Part shown: piece after piece, positions 43,336 to 52,645 of the stretch
Layout of the letters: each line of letters opens with the position of its first letter
Position numbering within the stretch: the stretch's first letter is position 1
Source: Geoalkalibacter sp.
GTDB lineage: Bacteria; Desulfobacterota; Desulfuromonadia; Desulfuromonadales; Geoalkalibacteraceae
Assembly: GCF_030605225.1 (NCBI RefSeq)
Contig: NZ_JAUWAV010000030.1
Span: forward strand, 1-53,073
Length of the DNA: 53,073 nucleotides
Reading direction: 5' to 3'
Notes under the pieces: model-generated
The model's input: only the letters and a program-made list of their open reading frames with translations
What the model was told of the DNA's origin: nothing
Database searches by the model: none
Made by a program: the position numbers and the translations under genes

Positions 43336-44109
43336 ATGAAGATTCTGGTCTGCATCAAACAGGTTCCCGACATGGAGTCGCGCTTCAAGGTCAATGGGAG
43401 CGGCACCTGGTACGACACCTCGGCGCTGGCCTGGCGCATGAACGAGTACGACGAGTACGCCGTCGAGCAGGCGGTGCGGATCAAGGAACAGGTGGGCGAC
43501 GCCGAACTGGTGGTCTTGTCCGTCGGCCCCGAGCGCGTCAAGGAAGCGATGAAAAAAGCCCTGGCCATGGGCGCCGATCGCGGCGTGCACGTCGCGGATG
43601 AGCAGAGCCATGATCGCGATCCTTTTGAAATCGCCTCGATGATCGCCGAGTACGCCCAGGGCGAGAAATTCGATCTGATCTTCACCGGCATGCAGTCCCA
43701 GGATCGCGGCTCGGCGCAGGTCGGCGTGCTGCTGGCGGAAATGCTCGGCATCCCTTGCGTCAGCACCATCGTGGCCTTTGCCCTGGACAATGGGCGCGTG
43801 AGCGTGAAGCGTGAACTCGAAGGCGGACTCAAGGCCAAGGTCGACACGGTCCTGCCGGCGCTCTTCACCTGTCAGTTGGGGCTCAACACCCCGCGTTATC
43901 CGACTCTGCCCAACATCATGAAGGCCAAAAAGAAAGACATCGCCACCCTGAGCCTGAGTGATCTGCTCAAGGTCGAGAGCCGCGCCGTCACCGAAAAGAT
44001 GGCCTTTCCCGAAAAGCGCGTGGGCGGCCTGGTGCTCGAGGGCGAGGTGGGGGATCTGGCCGGCAAGCTGATCGGCATTCTCAAGGAAAAAACCACGGTT
44101 TTCAAATAG
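43336..44109 (+). CDS. etfB: Electron transfer flavoprotein beta subunit
   Basis: The 257-aa protein begins MKILVCIKQVPDMESRFKV, typical of EtfB, and contains the AMP/FAD-binding strings MGADRGVHV and LIFTGMQSQDRGSAQVG. It pairs with EtfA to carry electrons from acyl-CoA dehydrogenases to the membrane oxidoreductase encoded just upstream. GGAGG lies 6 bases before the ATG at 43336. Longer in-frame starts upstream run into the previous gene's end and are not supported. It is separated from etfA by only 10 bases. Confidence 0.96.
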   Translation: MKILVCIKQVPDMESRFKVNGSGTWYDTSALAWRMNEYDEYAVEQAVRIKEQVGDAELVVLSVGPERVKEAMKKALAMGADRGVHVADEQSHDRDPFEIASMIAEYAQGEKFDLIFTGMQSQDRGSAQVGVLLAEMLGIPCVSTIVAFALDNGRVSVKRELEGGLKAKVDTVLPALFTCQLGLNTPRYPTLPNIMKAKKKDIATLSLSDLLKVESRAVTEKMAFPEKRVGGLVLEGEVGDLAGKLIGILKEKTTVFK

Positions 44110-44119
44110 GAGGAACACC

Positions 44120-45061
44120 ATGAAAGCTCTGCTCGTTGGGGAATATCGACAGGGAAAACTGCTGGGCGGCACCTACGAAACCTTGGCCTTCGCGCAAAAA
44201 ATCGGGGCCGAGGCGGTGCTTTTCGCCGTGGGCGGCGAGGCCGATGCACCCCGCTTCGACGGCACCCTGTATCTGGCCGACGCGGCACGGTGCGGCGAAT
44301 ACGCGCCGCGCCTTCACCTGCGACTGTTGCTTGAGGTGATCGGCCGGGTGAACCCGGATCTGGTGGTGTTCTGCCATTCTTCCTATGGTTGGGATCTGGC
44401 GCCGCGTCTGGCTTATGCCCTCAAGGCGGCGCAGGTCTCCGAGGTCGTCGATTACGTGGACGGCGCCTTCGTGGTGCCGGCCTGCAACGCCAAGCTGCGC
44501 CGTCAGGTGCGGCCCAAGGCTGGTCCGGTGGTGGTGACCCTGCAATCCGGAGCCTTCAACCCAAGCGGTGAACCGGCGGGAACGCCCCGCATCGAAAAAC
44601 TCAGCGCCGAAGGTCAGGACGCCGTTCAATTCAGCGGCTATGAAATGGCCGAAAAGGGCGGGGTGGATCTGAGCCGCGCGGAGGTCATCGTCAGCGCCGG
44701 GCGCGGTGTCGGCAAGCCGGAGAATATTCCGCTCGTCGCCTCCCTGGCCAAGGCCCTGGGCGGCGAGATGGGCGCCAGCCGTCCGGTGGTCGACGCGGGC
44801 TGGGTCGATCATGGTCGGCAGGTGGGCAGCACCGGGCAGACGGTGGCCCCCAAGCTCTACGTCGCCTGCGGCATCTCCGGGGCGATCCAGCACCTGACGG
44901 GGATGAAGAAATCGGGCTTCGTCGTGGCGATCAACAAGGACAGGGATGCGCCCATCGGCGAGGTCGCCGACGTGCTGGTGGTGGCCGACGTGCTGCAATT
45001 GGCGCCGGCCCTCATCGCCGCCCTGGAGCAGGGACAGATGCCCCGCGCGACGGGATCCTGA
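44120..45061 (+). CDS. etfA: Electron transfer flavoprotein alpha subunit
   Basis: The 313-aa protein has the EtfA N-terminal domain and the C-terminal FAD domain with GRGVGKPENIPLV, SRPVVDAGWVDHGRQVGSTGQTV and YVACGISGAIQHLTGM, the standard FAD-binding strings. AGGAGG lies 6 bases before the ATG. It works as a heterodimer with EtfB. No sign of the extra FAD site or ferredoxin insert of bifurcating ETFs was noted, though that cannot be excluded by eye. A spacer with a G/C-rich repeat (45077-45135) follows before the thiolase gene. Confidence 0.96.
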   Translation: MKALLVGEYRQGKLLGGTYETLAFAQKIGAEAVLFAVGGEADAPRFDGTLYLADAARCGEYAPRLHLRLLLEVIGRVNPDLVVFCHSSYGWDLAPRLAYALKAAQVSEVVDYVDGAFVVPACNAKLRRQVRPKAGPVVVTLQSGAFNPSGEPAGTPRIEKLSAEGQDAVQFSGYEMAEKGGVDLSRAEVIVSAGRGVGKPENIPLVASLAKALGGEMGASRPVVDAGWVDHGRQVGSTGQTVAPKLYVACGISGAIQHLTGMKKSGFVVAINKDRDAPIGEVADVLVVADVLQLAPALIAALEQGQMPRATGS

Positions 45062-45076
45062 GCGCCATCGCTTCGC

Positions 45077-45135
45077 CAAGAAAGCCCCCTCCCTTGATGG
45101 GCGGGGTTGGGGAAGGGTGATAAGGGGGGCGTTTT
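45077..45135. repeat. Short C/G-run intergenic repeat
   Basis: The spacer between etfA and the thiolase gene reads GCCCCCTCCCTTGATGGGCGGGG...GGGGAAGGGTG...GGGGGGCG, resembling dispersed C/G-run repeats found in many genomes but distinct from the CCCCCTTTG family elsewhere in this window. It can form a hairpin. Confidence 0.45.
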
Positions 45136-45180
45136 GCCTCCGTGAACCTTGAATGAAAACAGGATCAATAAGGAGAAATC

Positions 45181-46356
45181 ATGGAAAACGTTTATGTGGT
45201 GGAGGCCCTGCGTACCCCTTTCGGCAGCTTCGGCGGGGTGCTGGCCGATGTCCCCGCACCGAAACTGGCAGCGCCGGTCATTGCCGCTCTTTTGCAAAAC
45301 AGCGGCGTGGCGGCCGACGCCGTCGAGCAGGTGATCGCCGGGCAGGTGCTCTCCGGCGGCGCCGGGCAGGCTCCCGCGCGCCAGGCCATGCGTTTTGCCG
45401 GGCTGCCTGACGGCATTCCGGCCCTGACCATCAACAAAGTGTGCGGCAGCGGCTTGAAAGCGATGATGCTCGGCGCCGACGCCATCCGGCTCGGCGATGC
45501 CGGGGTGGTGGTGGCCGGCGGCATGGAAAACATGTCCCTGGCGCCCTACACCCTGCCGGCGGCGCGCTTTGGCCTGCGCATGGGCACGGGTCAGGCGGTC
45601 GATCTGATGATTCACGACGCCCTCACCGATCCCTACAGCGGGCGCCACATGGGCGAGGTCGCCGAGGCACGCATCGCCGCTCACGGCTTGAGCCGCGAAG
45701 AGCAGGACGCCTATGCCGCCGAGTCCTACATCCGCGCGCAGAAGGCCCTTGCCGAGGGGCTGTTCAAGGCCGAGACGGTGGCCGTGACCAAGGCGTCGCG
45801 CAAGGGCGATGTGATTGTCGATACGGATGAAGAGCCGGCGCGCGGGGATGTTTCCAAGCTGGCCGGGTTGCGCCCGGTGTTCGCCAAGGACGGCTCCATC
45901 ACCGCCGGCAATGCCTCGACCATCAACGACGGCGCGGCCTTTGCCCTGCTCGCCGGGGAGTCGGCGGTGCAACGTTTGGGCCTCAAGCCCAAGGCGCGCC
46001 TCATCGCCTATGCCACCAACAGCCTGCACCCCGATCAATTTCCCGATGCGCCGGTGGGCGCCATCGAGCGCGCTTGCGCCAAAGCCGGGCTGAAGCCGGC
46101 CGACATCGATCTGTGGGAAATCAACGAGGCCTTTGCCGCGGTGACGCTGATCGCCATCAAGGAGTTGGGTCTGGATCGCGAGCGGGTCAACGTCAACGGC
46201 GGCGCGGTGGCCATCGGTCATCCCGTGGGCGCCAGCGGCGCCCGACTGGTGGCGACGCTGATCGCCGAGATGCAGCGCCGACAGGCGCGCTACGGCCTGG
46301 CCACCCTGTGCATCGGCGGCGGCGAGGCGGTGGCGGCGATTTTCGAGCGGGTTTAA
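45181..46356 (+). CDS. Acetyl-CoA C-acetyltransferase / 3-ketoacyl-CoA thiolase
   Basis: The 391-aa protein is a thiolase with nucleophile C88 ([12 protein letters not shown]), [11 protein letters not shown], the catalytic histidine motif [19 protein letters not shown] and the second cysteine in [10 protein letters not shown]. It should cleave acetoacetyl-CoA, or longer 3-ketoacyl-CoA, with CoA to acetyl-CoA in the last step of beta-oxidation. AAGGAG lies 6 bases before the ATG. Length and motifs match degradative or biosynthetic short-chain thiolases; chain-length preference cannot be read from the sequence. Confidence 0.95.
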   Translation: MENVYVVEALRTPFGSFGGVLADVPAPKLAAPVIAALLQNSGVAADAVEQVIAGQVLSGGAGQAPARQAMRFAGLPDGIPALTINKVCGSGLKAMMLGADAIRLGDAGVVVAGGMENMSLAPYTLPAARFGLRMGTGQAVDLMIHDALTDPYSGRHMGEVAEARIAAHGLSREEQDAYAAESYIRAQKALAEGLFKAETVAVTKASRKGDVIVDTDEEPARGDVSKLAGLRPVFAKDGSITAGNASTINDGAAFALLAGESAVQRLGLKPKARLIAYATNSLHPDQFPDAPVGAIERACAKAGLKPADIDLWEINEAFAAVTLIAIKELGLDRERVNVNGGAVAIGHPVGASGARLVATLIAEMQRRQARYGLATLCIGGGEAVAAIFERV

Positions 46357-46386
46357 GGGCCTCGGACACACAAGGAGTCAGAGTTC

Positions 46387-47238
46387 ATGGACATCAAGAC
46401 ATTCATGGTCATCGGTGCAGGCCAAATGGGCGGCGGCATCGCCCAGGTGGCGGCCCAGGCGGGACTACAGGTCCTGCTCAACGACATCTCGGACGAAGCG
46501 GCGCAAAAGGGCCTGGCCGGGATCGGCAAGATTCTTGAGCGCAACGTCGCCAAGGGCAAAATGACGGGCGAAGAGCGCGACGCGGTGCTGGCCCGTATCC
46601 GGCCCTCGACCTCCCTGGACGATGGGGCCGCGGCCGATTTCATCGTCGAGGCGGCCACGGAAAACCTCGAGATCAAGACGCGCATTTTCCAGACCCTCGA
46701 CCGCGCGGCGCGGCCCGAGGTGATTCTGGCCACCAACACCTCGTCCCTGCCCATCACCGAAATCGCCGCCGTGACCCGGCGCCCCGCCCAGGTGATCGGC
46801 ATGCACTTCATGAATCCGGTGCCGGTCATGCCCCTGGTGGAGGTGATTCGCGGGCTGGCCACCAGCGACGCGGTCTATGCCTGCGTGGACGATCTGGCGC
46901 GGCGCATGGGCAAGACGCCGGTGGAGGTCAACGACTTTCCCGGGTTTGTCTCCAACCGGGTGCTGCTGCCCATGATCAACGAGGCGATCTACTGCGTCTA
47001 CGAGGGTGTTGCCAAGCCCGAGGCCATCGACCAGGTGATGAAGCTGGGCATGAACCATCCCATGGGGCCGTTGACCCTGGCGGATTTTATCGGCCTTGAT
47101 ACCTGCCTCTCCATCATGGAAATCCTCCACGACGGGCTGGGCGACAGCAAGTATCGCCCCTGTCCTCTGCTGCGCAAGATGGTCAAGGCCGGTTGGTTGG
47201 GCCGCAAGAGCGGCAAGGGCTTTTACGATTACGCCTAA
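46387..47238 (+). CDS. hbd: 3-hydroxybutyryl-CoA dehydrogenase
   Basis: The 283-aa protein has an N-terminal Rossmann fold ([13 protein letters not shown], 8-20), the catalytic region [19 protein letters not shown] with H140 and E152, and the C-terminal helical dimer domain ([20 protein letters not shown]). It oxidises (S)-3-hydroxybutyryl-CoA to acetoacetyl-CoA with NAD in the cytoplasm. It has the single-function Hbd length, not the FadB fusion. AAGGAG precedes the ATG. A palindromic repeat block follows it in the operon. Confidence 0.95.
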   Translation: MDIKTFMVIGAGQMGGGIAQVAAQAGLQVLLNDISDEAAQKGLAGIGKILERNVAKGKMTGEERDAVLARIRPSTSLDDGAAADFIVEAATENLEIKTRIFQTLDRAARPEVILATNTSSLPITEIAAVTRRPAQVIGMHFMNPVPVMPLVEVIRGLATSDAVYACVDDLARRMGKTPVEVNDFPGFVSNRVLLPMINEAIYCVYEGVAKPEAIDQVMKLGMNHPMGPLTLADFIGLDTCLSIMEILHDGLGDSKYRPCPLLRKMVKAGWLGRKSGKGFYDYA

Positions 47239-47336
47239 ATCCCCCCCGACCCCCCTTTGTTAAAGGGGGGGAGGAAGCGCCGTTGCCCAGCGGGGGGGGG
47301 CTCCCCCTTTGCCAAAGGGGGAACGAGGGGGATTTT
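47237..47336. repeat. Composite palindromic intergenic repeat (copy 2)
   Basis: As in copy 1, the left unit AAATCCCCCCC...CCCCCCTTTGTTAAAGGGGGG faces an inverted right unit CTCCCCCTTTGCCAAAGGGGG...GGGGGATTTT. It overlaps the last two bases of hbd and ends just before the crotonase ribosome binding site, so it is transcribed within the operon. Confidence 0.9.
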
Positions 47337-47354
47337 CACCAAGGAGCTATCGAC

Positions 47355-48137
47355 ATGGAGTTCAACAACCTGCTGCTCGAAACCGGCGAGGGCATCGCCA
47401 CCCTGACCATCAACCGTCCCAAGGCCCTCAATGCTCTCAATGAGGAAACCCTCAAGGAGCTGCACTGCTGCTTCGCCGGCCTGCGAAGCGATCCGGCGAT
47501 CAAGGTGGTGATCCTCACCGGCGCGGGGGACAAGGCCTTTGTCGCCGGGGCCGACATCGCCGCCATGCAGGGTTTTGATGCCCTGGCCGCGCGCGAATTC
47601 GCCCGCCTCGGCCATGAGGTGTTCAACCTCATCGAAAAGCTGCCCCAACCGGTCATCGCCGCGGTCAACGGCTTTGCCCTGGGCGGCGGCTGCGAGCTGG
47701 CCATGGCCTGCGACATCCGGCTTGCCGGCGAGAATGCCCGTTTCGGCCAGCCGGAGGTGAACCTCGGCGTGATTCCCGGTTTTGGCGGCACCCTGCGCCT
47801 CGCCCGGCTGGTCGGCAAGGGGCGGGCCAAGGAACTGATTCTCACCGGCGACCTGATCGACGCCCAGGAGGCTCGGCGCATCGGTCTGGTCAATCAGGTG
47901 CTGCCGTCCGGGGACCTGCTGGAGGGCGCACGCAAGATGGCGCAAAAGATCGCGTCCAAGGGGCAGGTGGCGGTGCGCCTGGGCAAGGAAGCCATCGACA
48001 ACGGCCTGGAAATGGATCAAGACCGCGCCGGTCGCTACGAGGCGGAGCTCTTCGGGCTGTGCTTTGCCACCGCCGATCAGAAGGAAGGCATGAGCGCCTT
48101 TCTCGAAAAACGCGCGGCGCAATTTCAGGGCCGCTGA
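47355..48137 (+). CDS. crt: Enoyl-CoA hydratase (crotonase)
   Basis: The 260-aa protein has the oxyanion-hole strings [16 protein letters not shown] and [17 protein letters not shown]. Catalytic glutamates are predicted at E114 and E134 ([16 protein letters not shown]), both needed for hydratase activity. It hydrates crotonyl-CoA to 3-hydroxybutyryl-CoA. AAGGAG precedes the start at 47355. An apparent longer frame begins inside the upstream repeat and gives a spurious PPFVKGG-type peptide. The product acts between the acyl-CoA dehydrogenases and Hbd. Confidence 0.95.
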   Translation: MEFNNLLLETGEGIATLTINRPKALNALNEETLKELHCCFAGLRSDPAIKVVILTGAGDKAFVAGADIAAMQGFDALAAREFARLGHEVFNLIEKLPQPVIAAVNGFALGGGCELAMACDIRLAGENARFGQPEVNLGVIPGFGGTLRLARLVGKGRAKELILTGDLIDAQEARRIGLVNQVLPSGDLLEGARKMAQKIASKGQVAVRLGKEAIDNGLEMDQDRAGRYEAELFGLCFATADQKEGMSAFLEKRAAQFQGR

Positions 48138-48154
48138 GGGAAAGGGACGCATGC

Positions 48155-49312
48155 ATGTTTCTTGATCTCAACGAAGAGCAGCGCCTGATTCAGCAGACCG
48201 CCCGCGAATTCGCCCGGAGCGAACTCGACCCGGTGGCCGGGGAGCTCGATCGCGGCGGCGACCGCCAGGTGTTTTTCGCCAATCTGAAAAAGCTCGCCGA
48301 ACTGGGCTTCATGGGTCTCAACGTCCGCGAGGAATTCGGCGGCGCCGACGCGGGGGTGGTGGCTTTCAGCGTCGCTCTGACCGAAATTGCCCGCGCCTGC
48401 GCCGCCACCGCCGTGACGGTGTCGGTCAACAACATGGTCTGTGAGGTGATTCAGGCGGTCGGCACCGAGGAACAGAAGGCGAAATACATCCCCAAAATCT
48501 GCTCCGGAGAATACCCGGCGGGCGCCTTCGCCCTGACCGAAACCGGGGCGGGTTCCGATCCGGCGGGCATGACCACCACGGCGGTGCGCGACGGTGACGA
48601 CTGGGTGCTCAACGGCGCCAAGATCTTCATCACCAGCGCGCCCTTCGCCGGGGTGTTCGTGGTCTGGGCGGTGACCGACAAGGCGGCGCCCAAGGGCAAG
48701 GGCATCAGTTGCTTTCTCGTCGAGGGCGGCACGCCCGGGCTCATCATCGGCAAAGCCGAGGAAAAGATGGGCCAGCACGCCTCCTCCACCAACGAAGTGT
48801 TGTTCCAGGATTGCCGCGTGCCGGCGAGCGCGCTCATGGGCAAGCTCAACGACGGCTTTCGCATCGCCGTCGCCGAACTCGGCGGCGGGCGCATCGGCAT
48901 CGGTTCCCTGGGCCTGGGCATCGGTCTGGCGGCCATGGAGCACGCCACCCGCCATGCCCTGGAGCGCAGCCAGTTCGGCCAGAAAATCGGTCAATTCCAG
49001 GCCATCCAGTGGAAAATCGCCGATGCCTACACCGAACTTGAAGCGGCGCGTCTGCTGCTGATGAACGCCGCCTTTCAGAAGGAGCAGGGACGGCCCTTCG
49101 CCAGAGAGGCCTCCATGGCCAAGCTCTACGCCACCGAGGCGGCCAATCGCGCCTGTTACGAAGCGGTGCAGATTCTCGGCGGCTACGGCTACACCCGTGA
49201 CTATCCCGTCGAGCGTTACGCCCGCGATGCGCGCATCACCACCATTTACGAAGGCACCAGCGAGATCCAGCGCCTGATCGTGTCGCGCGAGATCCTCAAG
49301 AGCTTTTCCTAG
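48155..49312 (+). CDS. Short-chain acyl-CoA dehydrogenase 1
   Basis: The 385-aa protein is a complete acyl-CoA dehydrogenase. It contains the FAD/substrate strings [16 protein letters not shown] and FITSAPFAG, the motif [30 protein letters not shown], and a predicted catalytic base E366 in IYEGTSE, the position used by short-chain enzymes. Electrons would go to the ETF encoded upstream. The ATG at 48155 follows GGGA; an overlapping out-of-frame ATG at 48151 is ignored. It lies 13 bases before a second dehydrogenase gene, suggesting two substrates, such as straight and branched acyl-CoA. Confidence 0.95.
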   Translation: MFLDLNEEQRLIQQTAREFARSELDPVAGELDRGGDRQVFFANLKKLAELGFMGLNVREEFGGADAGVVAFSVALTEIARACAATAVTVSVNNMVCEVIQAVGTEEQKAKYIPKICSGEYPAGAFALTETGAGSDPAGMTTTAVRDGDDWVLNGAKIFITSAPFAGVFVVWAVTDKAAPKGKGISCFLVEGGTPGLIIGKAEEKMGQHASSTNEVLFQDCRVPASALMGKLNDGFRIAVAELGGGRIGIGSLGLGIGLAAMEHATRHALERSQFGQKIGQFQAIQWKIADAYTELEAARLLLMNAAFQKEQGRPFAREASMAKLYATEAANRACYEAVQILGGYGYTRDYPVERYARDARITTIYEGTSEIQRLIVSREILKSFS

Positions 49313-49325
49313 GGAGGGAGACCCC

Positions 49326-50474
49326 ATGATTTTCGAGCTAAGCGATGAGCACAAAATGATGCGCGAAATGGTGCGCGAGTTCGCCGAGACGGAACTCGCG
49401 CCCGGTGCCGCCGAGCGCGACGAGCGGGAGTGCTTCGACCGGGCCCTGATGTTCGACCGCCTGGCCGAGTTGGGACTGGCGGGCGTGGTGTTCCCCGAGG
49501 AATACGGCGGGGCGGGCGCCGATTACCTGAGCTACGCCATCGTCGTCGAGGAGCTCTCCCGGGTGTGCGCCTCCACGGGCGTGACCCTCTCGGCGCATGT
49601 TTCCCTGGGCGCCAACCCGATCTACAAGTTCGGCAGCGAGGAGCAGAAAAAGAAATTCCTCGTGCCCCTGGCCGAGGGCAGCAAGCTGGGCGCTTTTGGC
49701 CTTACCGAAACGTCCGCCGGGTCCGACGCGGGCGGCACGCGCACCACCGCCGTGCGCGACGGCGAGCACTGGGTGCTCAACGGCAGCAAGATCTTCATCA
49801 CCAACGCCGGCGATGCCGAGACCTACGTGGTCTTCGCGCGCACCGACAAGAACGCCCAGAAGCATCACGGCATCAGCGCCTTTATCGTCGAAAAGGGCAC
49901 GCCGGGCTTTTCCTTCGGCAAGAAGGAATCAAAGATGGGCATCCGCTCCTCGCCGACCATGGAGCTGATTTTCGACAACTGCCGCATTCCCCTCGACCAA
50001 CTGCTCGGCGAGGAGGGCAAGGGCTTCAAGGTCGCCATGCAGACGCTGGACGGCGGGCGCATCGGCATCGCCTCCCAGGCTCTGGGCATCGCCCAGGGGG
50101 CCTTCGAGGCGGCGGTCAACTACGCGCGCGAGCGCAAGCAGTTCGATCAGCCCATCGCCAATTTCCAGGGCGTGCAGTTCATGCTCGCCGACATGGCGAC
50201 CCAGATCGAAGCGGCGCGCCTGGTGGTCTATCAGGCCGCGTGGAAGGCCAGTTCCGGCCAGCCCTTCTCCAAGGAGTCGGCCATGGCCAAGCTGTTTGCC
50301 TCGGAGACCGCCATGGCGGTGACCACCAAGGCGGTGCAGGTGTTCGGCGGCTACGGCTACACCCGAGAGTATCCCGTGGAGCGCATGATGCGCGACGCCA
50401 AGATCACCGAGATTTACGAAGGCACCAGCGAGGTGCAGCGCCTGGTCATCGGCACGGCGGTGACGCGGGGCTAA
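49326..50474 (+). CDS. Short-chain acyl-CoA dehydrogenase 2
   Basis: The 382-aa protein has the strings [16 protein letters not shown] and [12 protein letters not shown], the [19 protein letters not shown] helix, and [30 protein letters not shown] with predicted base E365. It looks like a butyryl-CoA dehydrogenase-type enzyme. GGGAGG lies 7 bases before the ATG. It and the preceding gene are related but clearly diverged, for example around the nucleotide-binding loop, so they are not a recent duplication. A repeat block lies between it and the CoA-transferase genes. Confidence 0.95.
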   Translation: MIFELSDEHKMMREMVREFAETELAPGAAERDERECFDRALMFDRLAELGLAGVVFPEEYGGAGADYLSYAIVVEELSRVCASTGVTLSAHVSLGANPIYKFGSEEQKKKFLVPLAEGSKLGAFGLTETSAGSDAGGTRTTAVRDGEHWVLNGSKIFITNAGDAETYVVFARTDKNAQKHHGISAFIVEKGTPGFSFGKKESKMGIRSSPTMELIFDNCRIPLDQLLGEEGKGFKVAMQTLDGGRIGIASQALGIAQGAFEAAVNYARERKQFDQPIANFQGVQFMLADMATQIEAARLVVYQAAWKASSGQPFSKESAMAKLFASETAMAVTTKAVQVFGGYGYTREYPVERMMRDAKITEIYEGTSEVQRLVIGTAVTRG

Positions 50475-50562
50475 AAGTCCCCCTTTGGCAAAGGGGGATT
50501 GAAGGGGGATTTTTACGCGCTTCAAATCCCCCCCTGGCCCCCCTTTGTTAAAGGGGGGGGAG
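50473..50562. repeat. Composite palindromic intergenic repeat (copy 3, units in reversed order)
   Basis: Here the GGGGGATTTT-ended unit (50473-50514) comes first and the AAATCCCCCCC-started unit (50523-50562) second, the reverse of copies 1 and 2. This shows that the repeating entity is the single unit of about 35-40 bases, with core CCCCCTTTGNNAAAGGGGG. The block lies inside the operon, between the second dehydrogenase and the CoA-transferase. Confidence 0.9.
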
Positions 50563-50600
50563 CGCTTAATTGTGAATCAGCACTGGTCGGAGGAAAGAGT

Positions 50601-51575
50601 ATGTCCAAACCCAACAAGCGCATCAGCCTGCAGGAAGCCGCCGCGCTGATTCCCGACGGCGGCAGCCTGACTTTTTCCGGATTCACCATCTGGCGCCGCC
50701 CCATGGCGCTGGTCTATGAACTGATTCGTCGCCAAGCCCGCGACCTGCATCTCATCGAGGTCAACGGCGGCCCGCAGACGGAATTTCTGGTGGGCGCGGG
50801 CTGCGTGGCCATCTGGGAATCCTGCTGGGTGGGGCATGAACTCTACGGCAAGTACGGCGCCAACGTCTCGCGCCGGGTTGCGGCCAAGGAGATCATCGTC
50901 GAGGACTACAGCCATGCCGAGATGACGTTCCGCATGGCGGCGGCCGCGGCCGGCATGCCCTTCGCGGTGAGCCAGTCGTCCCTGGGCACCGACATCCACA
51001 ACCCGCGGTACGACATGCTCGGCCGGGCCGGGCTGCGCGACGGCGGCAACCCGCGCATCGCCCGGCACAAGTACCAGTACGTCGAGGATCCCTTCTTCGG
51101 CGGCGGCCAGTACGTGCTTTCCCCGGCGCCGAAAATCGACGTGGCGGTGCTCAGCGTGCAGCAGGTGGGCGAAGAGGGCACGGTGCGCGTTCAGGGCCAG
51201 CACTACACCGATCCGGAAGTGGCGCGCGCCGCGAACCTCACCATCGCCGTGACCGAGGAGATCGTGCCCGAGGATTATCTGCGGCGCAACAGCGATGCCA
51301 ACACCATCGCCTCCTTTGAAGTCGACTACATCGTTGAATGCCCGTGGAACGCGCACCCCACCGGCATGTTCGGCCGCTACGACGTGGACGGCGACTTCCT
51401 GCGCGATTTCTACCAGCGCACCCGCACCCAGGAGGGTTTTGATGCCTGGGCCGCCGAGTGGGTGCACGGCCTCGATCATCTCGGCTATCTGGAAAAACTC
51501 GGCTGGCCGCGCACCCTGCGGCTCAAGGCCAACACCGCGCTCAACTACAGCACCAGCGTGAAAAGGGGGCAATGA
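50601..51575 (+). CDS. CoA-transferase family I, alpha subunit (glutaconate-CoA-transferase type)
   Basis: The 324-aa protein resembles GctA-like alpha subunits (SLQEAAALIPDGGSLTFSGF, GGPQTEFLVGAGCV, PKIDVAVLSVQQVGEEGTVRVQGQ). It forms an enzyme with the next gene product and would transfer CoA from acetyl-CoA or another donor to an incoming acid, feeding the oxidation pathway. GGAGGAAAGAGT precedes the ATG at 50601. Its stop is one base from the beta-subunit start. The acid substrate is unknown; context suggests a C4-C5 carboxylate. Confidence 0.9.
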   Translation: MSKPNKRISLQEAAALIPDGGSLTFSGFTIWRRPMALVYELIRRQARDLHLIEVNGGPQTEFLVGAGCVAIWESCWVGHELYGKYGANVSRRVAAKEIIVEDYSHAEMTFRMAAAAAGMPFAVSQSSLGTDIHNPRYDMLGRAGLRDGGNPRIARHKYQYVEDPFFGGGQYVLSPAPKIDVAVLSVQQVGEEGTVRVQGQHYTDPEVARAANLTIAVTEEIVPEDYLRRNSDANTIASFEVDYIVECPWNAHPTGMFGRYDVDGDFLRDFYQRTRTQEGFDAWAAEWVHGLDHLGYLEKLGWPRTLRLKANTALNYSTSVKRGQ

Positions 51576-51576
51576 C

Positions 51577-52398
51577 ATGACGACGAAAAGCTATGCCGCG
51601 CCCGGCGACTACAATCTGGCCGATCTGCTGTGCTGCGCCGCGGCCCGCGAGGTGCGCGACCACGAGGTGGTGTTCGCCGGCACCGGCCTGCCCATGGTGG
51701 CCATCATGCTCGCCCAGCAGACCCACGCCCCCAATCTCAAACTGATCTTCGAGGCGGGCACCCTTGACGGCCGGCCACCACAGCTGCCGACTTCCGTGGG
51801 CGATGCGCGCTGCGAGGTCGGCGCCTCGCGCGCCTCGGGGTTGCACGACGCCTTTTCCATCGCTCAGCGCGGCTACGTGGACCTGGGCTTTCTCGGCGGC
51901 GCCGAGGTCGATCAGTACGGCAACGTCAACACCACCGCCATCGGCGACTATCTGGAACCCGAACTGCGCCTCACCGGCAGCGGCGGCAACCCCGACATCA
52001 ACTCCTTCGCGAGCCGCACCATCTTCATCATGGTTCACGAAAAGCGCCGCTTCACGGAAAACGTCAGCTACATCACCAGCCCCGGCTGGCGCGTGAAGAA
52101 ATGGCCCGAAGGGGATTGGGTGCACCGCCGCGAACTCTATGGCGCGGCCTACCGCGGAGGCCCGGCGGCCGTGATCAGCACCCTCGGGGTGTTTCGCTTC
52201 GACGAGGAGACGGGGCGCATCTATCTCGACACCTGTCATCCCGGCACCAGCGTCGCGCAGATCAAGGAGCAGTGCCAGTTCGACCTCGATGTCTCGCGGG
52301 TCAGCGGTGAAACCGCGCCGCCGACGGTGGAGGAACTGCATCTGATCCACGAGGTGCTCGATCCCGAGCAGATCTTTATTCCCAAGGTCAAGAAATAG
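51577..52398 (+). CDS. CoA-transferase family I, beta subunit
   Basis: The 273-aa protein matches GctB-like beta subunits: LLCCAAAREVRDHEVVFAGTGLPMVAIMLAQQTHAPNL followed by LIFEAGTLDG, where the glutamate of EAG is the likely CoA-thioester-forming residue, then VDLGFLGGAEVDQYGNVNTT. It is translationally close to the alpha subunit (one base between stop and ATG), with AAGGGGG upstream. It is the last intact gene of the operon. The reaction is assigned by family, the substrate by inference only. Confidence 0.9.
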   Translation: MTTKSYAAPGDYNLADLLCCAAAREVRDHEVVFAGTGLPMVAIMLAQQTHAPNLKLIFEAGTLDGRPPQLPTSVGDARCEVGASRASGLHDAFSIAQRGYVDLGFLGGAEVDQYGNVNTTAIGDYLEPELRLTGSGGNPDINSFASRTIFIMVHEKRRFTENVSYITSPGWRVKKWPEGDWVHRRELYGAAYRGGPAAVISTLGVFRFDEETGRIYLDTCHPGTSVAQIKEQCQFDLDVSRVSGETAPPTVEELHLIHEVLDPEQIFIPKVKK

Positions 52399-52542
52399 TG
52401 GGCGCGCTGTCTACGAATGGAGACCTGTAAACAAAGGTGACGGGTGTTTTGTAAATAAGTAGAACAGTGTTTTTTAAAATGTTCGGGATGGTGGGGGATT
52501 GGTTTCGCAGGGTCGACGAAGGCACGAGCGGAAAAACTTGGG

Positions 52543-52556
52543 ACATAGCGCTATGT
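52543..52556. promoter_or_regulatory. 14-bp perfect palindrome, candidate activator or repressor site
   Basis: ACATAGCGCTATGT is perfectly self-complementary and lies about 90 bases upstream of the -24 element at 52646, a usual distance for an enhancer-binding-protein site. No second copy was seen near the other sigma-54 promoters. Confidence 0.45.
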
Positions 52557-52604
52557 TGCTGATTTTTGGTGGTTTGTTTTCTGTTTGATGCGCATCGGAA
52601 AGGA

Positions 52605-52626
52605 GGTAAAAAATTTTTACCTTTTT
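52605..52626 (+). terminator. Possible terminator of the acyl-CoA oxidation operon
   Basis: GGTAAAAAATTTTTACC is a perfect palindrome followed by five Ts. The stem is AT-rich and the loop tight, so strength is uncertain. It lies about 210 bases after the last operon gene and just upstream of the next promoter. Confidence 0.45.
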
Positions 52627-52645
52627 AATTTTGTAGAACAATGTT

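Noticed and set aside
47193-47354. N-terminal extension of the crotonase (and, likewise, of the CoA-transferase alpha subunit from 50499)
   Set aside because: The extra residues are translations of the palindromic repeat, and good ribosome sites precede the shorter starts.
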